Source: Limonium bicolor (Eukaryota; Streptophyta; Magnoliopsida; Caryophyllales; Plumbaginaceae). From it: a stretch of DNA of 64,000 nucleotides. The notes under the pieces are model-generated. The model saw only the letters and a program-made list of their open reading frames with translations. It had not been told where the DNA came from and searched no databases. The translations under genes were made by a program, and so were the position numbers. Positions 12,226-21,922 of the stretch are shown piece by piece. The stretch spans positions 139,058,982-139,122,981 of the forward strand of contig CM041781.1 of NCBI GenBank assembly GCA_023374045.1. Direction: 5' to 3'. The number at the start of each line of letters is the position of its first letter. Within the stretch, counting starts at the first letter, position 1.

Positions 12226-13171
12226 CTCTTGGCTGTGCACATGTTCTCACTGAATTTTGTTGTTCACAGTTGTTGTTGGCTTATTTCGTATGCGGGGCAT
12301 ACAATAGTTTGTGGGTGTGCGAGGCACACGATGTTGATTGTTGGATGTTGTTTGTTCATTTTGTTGGTGTTGTTGGGTACGCGGGGCGTACGTGGTTGAT
12401 TTGTTTGTGTGAGATGGGCACTCGTATGTATGAATTTTATGAAATACTTAATGGCGTGCTTACACCCAGGTATAGTACCTTCTTTATGATACGGTGATAT
12501 ATATATTGTTGTACCTTGTAGATTGATTACTTAGGGTATCGCTTAGATACGAAACGAATAATTAGATACGAATTGTGGAAGGATGATATGGTATGACACC
12601 TCGGGGAGGTTGTCAGGATTGGTAGAACTGATAGGAAATGATGGTGCTGATGGATCACCTATATCCATATGTGTTTGAATTAACGCCACAATTGAGGGCT
12701 ATGTGCGATATTAGCACAACACGATATGCGTAAATGATATATCACATAGATATACATTATGGGATTGTAAGGGTAGTTATTAATACACCTATTTAAGTAA
12801 AGCGACTTCGGGACATACGTGTACTAATTGATTATCATGTGTGTCTGTATGTGTATTTGTATGCGGGGCATACGTGTTTTGTCTTGTTGGTAGGTTGTTT
12901 GCGCATTGCGCATATGTGTATGTTGTGAACATGTATGTAAGTATCCTACGAGATACTCGGATGTATGAATTGTTGGCGCATTGCGCACATGTGTATGTTG
13001 TGAACATGTATGAATGGTGGACTATTGTTATATATATATGTGTGTGTGTACACTCCTTATGAATTCAGTTATACTGTACCGCTTAGGTATCGCCACATCA
13101 AATAGATGTGCACCATGGCTATATGGGTAGTTGCTATAAAGCATTCGAGAAAGACGACTTCGGGACGAAGT

Positions 13172-13190
13172 CTCTTTAAGGGGGGTAGAC
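13172..13190 (+). promoter_or_regulatory. Polypurine tract of A
   Basis: CTCTTTAAGGGGGGTAGAC abuts the 3' LTR start TGAAATACC at 13191. E has the same tract on the minus strand at 39240-39258. Confidence 0.8.
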
Positions 13191-13479
13191 TGAAATACCC
13201 CTAAATAATTAAACGTTATTTAAATATATATAACTTACAACATTAAATATAAAACGAATATATATGTACATATACACAACGTTACAAAATTATAACGTCG
13301 TACATATAATTAGAACACTACTATAATGGTTATACCCGTATAATGATGTAATTAAAAACGGGACATAACGAAATAGTCGTACATATATATGTACATACAA
13401 CTAATAACGTGACATGTTAATACAAGTCACTTATATGCAATCAATAGGCATAAAAGGCTGGAAAAAAATAAAAGAGCAA

Positions 13480-13556
13480 CATGCTCTAGCCGGGATTCAA
13501 ACCCAAGACCTCTCGTACCTAACCCGAAACCTTAACCGCTTGAGCTGTTCTTGAAT
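13480..13556 (-). ncRNA. tRNA-like block with A-box and B-box (SINE or tRNA relic)
   Basis: On the minus strand AGCTCAAGCGG (13536-13546) fits a Pol III A-box, and GGTTTGAATCC (13493-13503) fits a B-box about 35 nt further. The B-box lies in a plausible T-arm (TTGGG / CCCGG around a 7-nt loop). The acceptor arms do not pair, so this is not a working tRNA gene. It may be a SINE head or a tRNA-derived internal promoter captured by the LTR. Confidence 0.4.
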
Positions 13557-13939
13557 TCGGTAGATAATACACACGAATTAAGTTTAGTAACAGATTCACT
13601 GAGGTAACAGAAATGAAAAGAGGAGCCAAACACTGTCGATTACATCTCATCCTCCTCGATACAGAAAGTTCAAACATGATCAACAGGAAAACAGAAACGA
13701 ATTTCCTTATGCCCACTGTCAGGCGACAAGATTCTATTCCCTCATTTCCACCCATGACCTCCTTGTAACTCGTACACAGTGGCTGTTCCCAAGCCCTGGA
13801 AATGCACAGCAACGTTTGTTTTCCACAGAGCCATACCTTCTTGTCTCGACCCACTAGTTAAAACTCCATCCTAGCCAAACTCTTCCTCGCTTGCATGCCC
13901 ACGCCAACTGCAAGCCAGGAATACTGTGGTTATTCCTAT

Positions 13940-16900
13940 GTGAAGGTAACCCCAGCTCCTCGATTGTTTCTTTCTACATTTGATCCCCTTTCATTCTTGG
14001 TAATAACCTCAGCTATTACTCAACTTCATTCCCTACTCTTTTTACGTGGAAAATCAGGGGAGTATACCCAGTTTGAGAAGGAAGGAAAGACCCAAGAGCA
14101 TAGCCTTCTCCTTAAGCATTTCGGTGAGCCTAAACATTTCCTTTCCCACCTCTGTTTTGTGTCTTTACTCAGTCTGATCAGAACCACACAAACCAGTCCT
14201 TCAGGTCTGTGTATTTTGCCGTGCAAAACTGCTATAGGCTAACCAAGGAAGGGACGCTGGAGATCCTGAAACCAAATCATTCCCAAGGACTGTCAAGGTG
14301 AGATCATGGGTTCAGAGAATAATTGTGTTATTTCAGTTCTTCATCCTCTTCTGTTTCTGGGCCAAGGCTTTGTTCATAGGCTAACTCGTTTTCCTTCTAA
14401 ATCCTTGCTTAGCCCCACCTGAGAAATTAACCCAAGAAGAGTGTATCAAGTCCCATTGACATCAGCTCAGTTCCGTGTCAAAAAAAAGGGACATAACCAG
14501 GTAGACCTTCAACCAACCCTTCACGGTCTGTTTCAGTGGGTTATCAGTCTAATCATTGAGCAATATTCCTCAGTTGGTGTCGAGTGACCAAGGAGTTGGA
14601 AGTCTCACCTGCGCTAAGGACCAACCTGAGGAAAACAACCAAGAAGTCTAAGTGGTGAGTTGTCTTTAACTGAGTACAGAATTGAAGCAAAAAAAAAGAG
14701 ACACTCATCTAGCAGCTTAAAAGACTGAAACAGACGTTTCTGATATAACTCTTGTCTCTGTTACAACTGCAGTAGCTAACCATGCTGTTGTGGGTTGTTT
14801 AAAAAAAAATTGAACTTAGAAGCACGCTTAATTAGATGGCAAGACAAACTAGGAGAAACAGTCACATACTGAAACAACCATGAAACAGAAAAGAATCATG
14901 CATCAGTGCCTATCTGTCTGTCAGTTTTCTTTTCAGTTTCTGAGATTTAAGTGTTGTGTAAGGGCGTACAGAGGGCTTATAAAGATTTGTGTTGTGTGGG
15001 TGTCAATGAACTTAAACCCACTCTAACACACTCAAGTATGGGTGGAAACACTTGAGAGAGTTAAGAATCCAATCTGATACAATAACCGTGAAAGAAAAAA
15101 AAACAGACAATCAGATGCAACAGCTATGTTTGTTTCTGGTATAGTTATCAACTGATTAAACCGTGTTTTGTGAATCTACCTTGCAGAGGGAATGTGTAGG
15201 TAGTGAGGGCTAAGTTAAAACAAAAAAAAAACCCCAGTAAGGCACATAACTACGTAGTCTAGCAATGAAGGTAAACTGAAAAAAAAAACAGAACCAAGAT
15301 TTCTAGAAACCAACAGTGGTTATCAGTTTTAAAATGCTTCAGTTTTAGTTCCTAAGGTTCTGTGTTCTGGGTAAATGGCTTGTGTAATGAGTTAACGAAT
15401 CTAAGACCTTCTAGCACACTTAAGTACGGGAAAGAACATCTTGAGGGAATTAAAACTCAACCTGATGCACAACACTGAAATAAAAGAAGGAAGATACAAA
15501 AGGCGAGTTTCTGTTTCTGAAAAACCTTGTTTACAGTAACACTAGGAGTGTGTCTTAGCTATCTGTAAACCTAGAACCAACTAAATATCTAGACAATGAC
15601 GAGAACCAACTAATACTTTAGGACTGAAGTCAGAAGGGAAGAAAAAAAGGAAACTGGTGTGGACTGTTTTAACAACAGCAGAGAACAGAATAAAAATCTG
15701 AGCTAGAACCTTATGTTTCTTAGTGTTAAGTCTGTGTGGGATTGTACTAGGAAAGTACCTAATGAGTCCTCAAATACCAAGCAACCTAGGTACTAGCTAC
15801 ATTGGAAAATAACAGCACATGAACTAGTGTAGATGATTCTGTACAAGCTAGCCTAAACCAAAGAAAAAAAAACTGGTGTAAGAAACTGCTTCTCTGTAAC
15901 AATCAAATTTGGTTTATGTGTAAGACATTTCAGAAGAGCGACCTAAGTAATCTTAGACCTGCTATGAGGATAAACCAGTCTAGACAACTAGCTGATTAGG
16001 TAATAAATTCAGAGAAAGAGAGAGAATAACTGAGTGATCACAGAAAGACAAACAAGAAGAATAATGAAACTCCAGTTGTGTGCAGTTTGAGTTCAGTTCC
16101 AGTTTTCTTAGCAGATAAGTGTCTGGCAATTTTCTGTATCTGTAACAGGCCTGTTCTGGGTTTTTGTTGGGGGTTAAAACTTGATGTTAGCTAGTGGGTA
16201 AGGAGTTAGGAGAAACGTAACTAGTTAAGTAAAAGACAGACAGGGAAGGAAGCAAGAACTCTTATCAGTTTCTGTTTTGATTCCAGTCTCGGAAACTTTC
16301 TGTTTCTGTATAACAAAAATGTTAGAGAGCATAAAGGGATGACTTTGGGTGGTTCAAGGACTTAAAATCTAGCTAAACCACTTATTTAAGTATGTAAGCA
16401 CTTCGATAAGGAAGAAAAACCAACTGTGAATTAAAAAGAAAGGAAACAGTAAGGAATTCTTGTCAGTTTGGATTCAGTCTTACCATTCTTCTTCTTTCTT
16501 TTTTGTATATAAATCTGTCAAGAGTTTAAACATCATAGTGGTGAATCTGTGCTGAGGATTAGAACTGTACTCAGGTGCCTATTTAGATAGCTAATCAACC
16601 TAGGGGAAATTCAAACCAGAATCGTGAGTAAACTGCAAAGTACAAGGGAAGTTATCAGGTTATGGTTTCAGTTTTTACATTATTGACAGTTCTATCTGGT
16701 TTCTGTTAGATGGGTTTCAGAGGTGTTAGCTTCAGTGTCTTGAGTGGTTTTTAAGTTTAAATCATTCCTAACACCATCCTCTAGTAGTGTAGAAGCTTGG
16801 AGAAGTTAGGAACCGATCAGAAAATTAAGAAAAGTCTTGAAGGAGAGGTATATAAACAATGTTTTCAGTTTCACGAGCTTAGATGTCTCTGTAGATGTGT

Positions 16901-17100
16901 AGGACAGATCGTTTATAAGTGTTGGAGAGAATTAAGAGTGAACTCAAAATAAACCTAGAAGAAGGGACGAGACTGATACATTCTTTTGGAATTCTGGAAA
17001 GCAACTTAATCATCAAACAGAAACAAAAAAAATATATATACTGCGAAGGCATGATCTTCACATTTCTGATATCATGTTTTCTTTCTGTTCAGTTGAATTA
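13940..17100 (+). repeat. Degenerate tandem array of about 195-bp period inside the LTR of A
   Basis: A CAGTTTCTGTTTC-like cluster recurs near 14148, 14336, 14530, 14735, 14920, 15120, 15320, 15510, 15700, 15880, 16080, 16265, 16470, 16660, 16865 and 17070, spacing about 180-205 bp. Between clusters a second diverged block recurs, with a CTAG/TAGT core followed by a purine-rich GGAAAC-like stretch and often a run of A. Units are too diverged for obvious alignment but the spacing is regular. Open frames here are short and not conserved, so it is treated as non-coding. Confidence 0.55.
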
Positions 17101-19376
17101 CAGTGAGAGGCTAAGTGGGGATGCAGTCCTAAGTCTATTAATCTGTAGCAGAAATGGTGGGATGGTGGGTTTGAGATGTGAAAGGAAATTAGATGTACAT
17201 CTATATGTAACCGATAATTAAACAATGTGAACAACCTTGGGTTATATTCTACCACAAGGTTTTTGGTGTTATAAAAATTAAATACCTACAATATATTATA
17301 AGTTATGTGGTAGTTTAGTGAGTAATGAAAGTATATATTAAAGGAGCTCAAATGGGGCACATATGTATATTATTTTCGATACGCTCCTAAGTTGCCAAAA
17401 CCACGTGTTGTAAGTCTAATGACACATAAAATATCGTACCATATAACATTATGGAACAAATATAACACAAATACTATTATGTGGCTAAGGATAAAGTAAT
17501 CCAAACTGTTATGCTAAATGCATACATACATAGATAAACACGTACCAAGAAATAAAGTTATACACCATAGTTATAACGACATAAAATACTAAGGTTAGTA
17601 TAAGGCTTTGGTTTGATAAATAAACCCTAGTGAAGTATCATAAGTGTATAACGTAAGGTTTCATGCTCTAATGTAAATCGAGAATTAACTCACACAACGG
17701 GTAAGGGGTTTATAAAATATTAATAACGATACTTTAATTAGTAACAAATATTAAGTCTGGGGACATAGTACTAGGATTTCAAATGTTATTCGGAAATACC
17801 GAATTGTGCTATCATATGGATTGACGCTTAGTGTTCCTCGTATTACTAGATCGCATTCCGACGTACCGTCGAAGCTCTAGTGGTCTACACTGCACGAATC
17901 TAGACAACGTGTACGTATTAAAGGGATTTGATCCAAGTTGTCCTGAGGAATTCCTCGGGCTCGGATTTGATTGATAAATAACTTGTGTGAATGTATGTAT
18001 GTGATTTATGTGTGTGATGTGTAGTTATGTTCACTTCATTATTTATTTATGCACGAACGTCCTACGGGACTAATACTACTTCGACTATAGATCGACTTAT
18101 ACAAAACTACATATGCGAAATGTGTGATTATGGCCACTGTTGCTTGACCTAATACGCTAAGTATTACAAGTATGTAGTTATAACCTAAGTAAAAGTACTT
18201 AGGAACTGGACACGACATTGTCGGTCTCTAGAGCTTTGACTCGAATGTGAATGTTACCTATAATAATTCTAGGCATGCATAAGACCCATAGGGCAGCCAA
18301 CAAATTAAGTGATGTACTCCATAACTAAAACTGTAACTGACCATCTAACTAACAAAGCTAACAGTGGAGTGTGAAAGAATGTGATGATGTACCTTAATCC
18401 AGATAGTCACTGGCTGCTGGTCGCGCGTAGAGATCTCTTGGGTTATCCCGTATCGGGTTTTCCCTAGTTAATCCTGATCAAGCCTAGATAGATCGTCAGG
18501 CGGAGTGTGCTACCGTTGGCACCAGGCCCATGGCCACCTAAATGGACGCCTTTACAAAGGTAAAGTGAATAAGTCCCAGAGTCTTCGGATGATCAGGGCA
18601 GTGAGCACCTTCGTGCGTATGTGGGACTACTGTCCAAGTGAGTATATTTCGGGTTGTCCTAACTGACACCCGACTGTGCTAACCAAAACAAACGATATGT
18701 TAAGGCCCGGAGGGCCGAGTGATGTACTACATGGTGATGTTAACATACGATGAATGAGTTCTCAATGCCAGTGTGTTGTATGAAGTATGACAGTAATGTG
18801 TATATCCATATATGATTGTTTGGATTGGATGAATGAATATATAATCATGCATGTTGTTACAGTATCTATTATGTCTATAAAATGGTAATGCATGAAATCA
18901 ATCTAATATAACGGGACGGTTAAACATGACAAGTGACCAATAGGGTCCAGATCCGGCATACTCAGCGTCTATCGCTGAGACTACACTTATTGTGCAGGTT
19001 GCTGAACACGTTGAAGCTGAAGTGCGGGACTGGGTAGTTAGGACGTTGTTGATTTTGGATTTACCCTTCATACCTCGTTATGTATTAAATGATTCCACTG
19101 GAAAGGGGTTGTAAGATTTGGATTATGTTTAGATGCTCACAGTAGTTGTGCTTTTGATACTTAGATAGACATGTAGGTGGTATCTCGTTGTCACTGCGGA
19201 TTGTATTTTTACGTTTGATTTTATTAAGATGTTGTACTGCTACATCACTCGTATAGGCGAGTGGTGGTAAGTAACACCCATGTGAGTTCTATTACTGTAA
19301 TTCCTTCCGCTGTGAGACGCCTTTATTTCCTGTTCACGTGAGCGATTATTACGTATTTGTTATGAGGGGTGTTACA

Positions 19377-20106
19377 CTGAAGGTCAAATTCAAACGTCCG
19401 GGTTTCATGTGTGTGGCATTGATCACTGCCGATGGTGTGGTATTCAGTTTGATCTTCTTGATGCCATGATATAGCATCCTTGACTGCCCACCCATGATTA
19501 ACACATCTCATGAATTCAATACTAACTTCTTTGCGAGATCACCACGCTTCTGCTCGCCGTAAATAAACACTGCGGTATCACCAATGGACCAAGACACCAC
19601 GGGTACTCCCTTACTTAGAGACTCGGGTGACTCGTCCTTATCTTGGTGTAAACCTAACCGTTCACCTTTCTGGTAGAAGTTCACAATACATAAATCTGCT
19701 TTGACACTTGGTATTGAATCCGATTCAACTTTCTGAGCAATTCCCACGGCGTGGTTAACGACCGCAAGGAACTCCTCAGGTATCATCGGTACAGTTGCTC
19801 CATCTTCAGCTCGCACGTCTTGATATATCTTGGTGTAAGGATTCCAGTCCTTACCCATGCACATCATCTTCAATTTCATCCTCGATCCGCTTGGGTATTC
19901 GGGTGTGTAGAAACCTCCAGGTGCTGCTCCCATTTCGTCGCATCGTCGGATAATGTGGATTTGTGCTTTGGGTGTCAGGTATCCATTTAAGAGTATCATA
20001 CCTGGCTGGATGATCTGACATTTGTCCTTTGGAAAGTCGGTGTTGCTGATGGCGGTTTCTTCAGGGTTTGGTGTGGGTGGCATTGGATAACAAATATTGA
20101 AGGCTC
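19377..20106 (-). pseudogene. AlkB-like 2OG-Fe(II) dioxygenase exon of D, one nonsense codon, truncated at its end
   Basis: AlkB proteins oxidatively remove methyl groups from nucleic acid bases using Fe(II) and 2-oxoglutarate. Counting from the Met at 20083: PGMILLNGYLT-like start (res. 28-38), PGGFYTPEYPSG (55-66), a DGATVP segment (94-99), CIVNFY (132-137), then GLHQDKDE with the HxD iron ligands His146 and Asp148, and SWSIGD. A TGA at 19508-19510 replaces an expected Gly codon. The same frame then continues with GGQSRMLYHGI, holding the distal iron-ligand His (codon 19466-19468), and RLNLTF, holding the oxoglutarate-binding Arg. The pattern fits the plant ALKBH1-like group best. The exon follows gag through a phase-1 intron. 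Element A interrupts it just after the LTF motif, so only the last few residues are missing. Confidence 0.85.
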
Positions 20107-20251
20107 CTTTAAGTTTATAATTACCTAATTAGGTGACTTTCACATTATACTTTAATTCTTTACTCACATTGTGGTACACTTAGACTCACTAACACACATG
20201 CATGAAATGCGGTATGCAATCACTTATTTCATTCAACGGTTTAGGCGGTAC
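20107..20251 (-). other. Putative intron 3 of D (gag to AlkB), 145 bp
   Basis: Donor CCAG/GTACC and acceptor TTAAAG/GA on the minus strand, phase 1. Splicing joins SSRP plus one base to an exon beginning (A/R)FNICYP. E has the same residues, phase and donor. The intron contains in-frame stops. Confidence 0.65.
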
Positions 20252-20593
20252 CTGGTCTAGAAGAGGGCCCTGGTGCCTTAGACCGGTCCACCACATTCAG
20301 GGCGGCCTTGTCGGATCCCGACCCCTTCCCCTTCTGGGAATTAGTGTACCTCTGATCTGGGGGTGGCTGATTAGCCGTCTTCGGGCCATCGGTGGTCGCG
20401 GCGGCCTTACCTTTCCATTGCCCCTTAGGCCTGTAGTTTCTGTCATTCGGGTTTTGAAAGCATTCGTAGTCATGATGGCCCATCTTCTTGCAGAATCGGC
20501 ACTGCACATCATCTCCCTTGCAGTCCTTGCCGGGGTGATCTCCCTTGCACCACTTGCAGTAGTAGTGGCGATCGGATCCAGAGCCCGTGCTAG

Positions 20594-20674
20594 CTGCCAA
20601 CACATTACACATTCAGTACACACTTCACAAATAACAGCACACATAGAATTCGGTATACGAGTTTAATTAATTAC
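20594..20674 (-). other. Putative intron 2 of D, 81 bp
   Basis: Donor CCAAGG/GTAATT and acceptor TTGGCAG/CT on the minus strand, phase 1. It separates the basic linker exon from the zinc-knuckle exon. E has a 79-bp counterpart at 44310-44388. Confidence 0.65.
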
Positions 20675-20933
20675 CCTTGGGCGGGTAAGAGCGTAAGGGC
20701 TTAGCCGCATATGCATAGGTGAGCTGTAGCGGCTTCTCAGTAGTGGTGGTCTGGGCTTGGCCTTTGCCACCCTGTTGCTGTCCTTTATGGGACTGGGGGT
20801 ATGGCTTTTTCTTCTTTCCTCCCTTGTACCCTTGTGTGCTTTGGCCCTCGCTCGTGGCCTTGCGCTTAAGCGCATTCTCCTTGTCCCTCAGACGGACGGT
20901 GATCTCTACAATAGTAGCGGCATGATAGCACTC

Positions 20934-21028
20934 CTATATTTAGGGTGTTAGTTATGCCCCACAAATCAAACTCATAATTACATTAACACACTGCACATAC
21001 TTATTTGCATCACACTGTGGGTCATTAC
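20934..21028 (-). other. Putative intron 1 of D, 95 bp
   Basis: Donor TTGCAG/GTAATG and acceptor ATATAG/GAGTGC on the minus strand, phase 0. It joins GYTTLQ to ECYHAA. E has the same flanking residues with an 85-bp intron (44640-44724). Confidence 0.65.
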
Positions 21029-21889
21029 CTGCAAAGTAGTATAACCGGTTGGCCCCATACCATAGCGTAGGCGGTAGCTAAGTCCGTTGTAGAAACGGTT
21101 CATTAGAATCCGGTCTGAGTAACCCAGATCCGGCAGCAGGTGGATAAGTCCGATGAAAGCGGAGTAATACTCATCTACCGTCATCTTATCCCCTTGTCTC
21201 AGATTGTCCAACTCTAGGCGCTTGGCCTCTTGCATGTGTATTGGGTAGTACTTGGCTCGCAGCAGAGTCGTGTACTCCCTCCACTTGAAGGTAGGATCAG
21301 CAATTCTACCCTCCCGTACCAACTTCCACCAACTTTGCGCTGAACCCTTCAAGTAGTAAGCGGCAAGTCGAACCTTGGCACCAGTAGGAACATCCAAGGT
21401 TTCGAAAGCGGTCTCCATCTCAGAGATGTACGCCTCCAGCTTACGAGGGTTGGTCTCCCCACTAAATGACGGGGGTCTCAAATCTGCCAACACCTTGACC
21501 TAGTTGGTCTCTCGAGGCGGTGGCGGTGGTGGCTGTACTTCGGGTTGTTGCCCCTGCTGTATCGCATCTACAAACTGTGGGACCATCGGGGCTACAGCGA
21601 CCGCAACAGCGTCGGCCATGACTTGCGCCATAGGGTTCTCTCCCTGGTTCCCGGTATCACCAATGGCACGCCCGCAGCCTCAACCTCGTGGTCAACCTGA
21701 CATCTGAATTCACACGAACATTTATTAGCATTGTGCTTGCACACTTATCGGTTCCAACGGTTGTAACGTTTTCCCGACAACAAGGTATCTCCACACTTAG
21801 TTAGTGGTTAACCTTTTCATAACTGCTCACTTAGGTAACTGTGGTTAGGCTTCCTAACTCGGTATATTCCTAAGCTTGGTATTCTAGTC

Positions 21890-21917
21890 ATCAGAGCGAA
21901 GTATCGCTCTGATACCA
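21890..21917 (-). promoter_or_regulatory. Primer binding site of D within a palindrome
   Basis: On the minus strand TGGTATCAGAGC (21906-21917) is a perfect initiator tRNA-Met primer site, five bases from the LTR. ATCAGAGCGA / TCGCTCTGAT (21904-21913 and 21890-21899) form a perfect 10-bp stem with a 4-nt loop that includes most of the primer site. Confidence 0.85.
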
Positions 21918-21922
21918 CTTTT

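Larger units (their letters stand above)
10850..13190 (+). other. Right internal region of A with a cluster of small hairpins
   Basis: No coding motif recognised. From 12288 onward there are short perfect inverted repeats with GGG or GAG loops: GTATGC/GCATAC (12288-12302 and 12859-12873), GTGTGC/GCACAC (12315-12329), GTACGC/GCGTAC (12377-12391), and GACTTCG/CGAAGTC (13156-13172) next to the polypurine tract. Two polypurine-like tracts flank this cluster. Confidence 0.6.
1..19376 (+). mobile_element. Element A: giant-LTR Ty3/gypsy-like retrotransposon, no recognisable coding, interrupted by element B
   Basis: The 1,086 bases at the window start recur at 18291-19376. The right copy belongs to a 6,186-bp LTR that starts TGAAATACCC at 13191, straight after a polypurine tract, and ends GGGTGTTACA. 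The left copy is followed by an initiator-Met-type primer binding site. By hand count the two 1,086-bp segments differ at about 31 positions with no indels, roughly 3%. The interior (1087-13190 minus B) shows no gag or pol motif in any frame, so A looks like a large non-autonomous derivative. LTR termini, the PBS palindrome and a duplicated polypurine tract relate it to elements D and E. It is inserted in the AlkB exon of D; 19377-19381 (CTGAA) should be its target-site duplication, whose partner lies left of the window. Confidence 0.8.
13191..19376 (+). repeat. 3' LTR of element A, 6,186 bp
   Basis: Starts TGAAATACCC after the polypurine tract and ends GGGTGTTACA, the same termini as the D, E and F families. 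At 6.2 kb it is far longer than the 4.0-4.2 kb LTRs of D and E. Much of the excess is a degenerate tandem array (about 13940-17100). A tRNA-like block lies near its start on the minus strand. Its last 1,086 bp match the window start. Confidence 0.85.
20252..21703 (-). pseudogene. gag of D in three exons (capsid-like core plus two zinc knuckles)
   Basis: The probable start is ATG at 21703 (MSG..., Arg/Gly-rich with two TGA codons where CGA is likely). Exon 1 (21703-21029) holds a Pro-rich linker and the gypsy gag core: RPPSFSGETNP, YLKGSAQSWW, LRAKYYP, then GYTTLQ. A TAG lies near 21500. Exon 2 (20933-20675) is basic and Gln/Lys-rich, starting ECYHAA. Exon 3 (20593-20252) has two zinc knuckles, CKWCKGDHPGKDC and CRFCKKMGHHDYEC, the second a perfect CX2CX4HX4C. 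It should package the RNA in a capsid. Splicing at all three introns gives a frame continuous with the AlkB exon. C-to-T changes at CGA explain the two early stops. Confidence 0.75.

Noticed and set aside
13480..13556. Functional tRNA gene
   Set aside because: The acceptor stem does not pair and no clear anticodon arm forms.
13895..14242. Possible protein gene in the LTR of A (also 16919-17221)
   Set aside because: No recognisable domain, lies in the degenerate periodic array, and overlapping frames on the other strand are equally open.
19377..20106. A host ALKBH1 gene lying between transposons
   Set aside because: It is spliced in frame to gag in two different elements with the same introns, and in E sits inside intact LTRs and target duplications.
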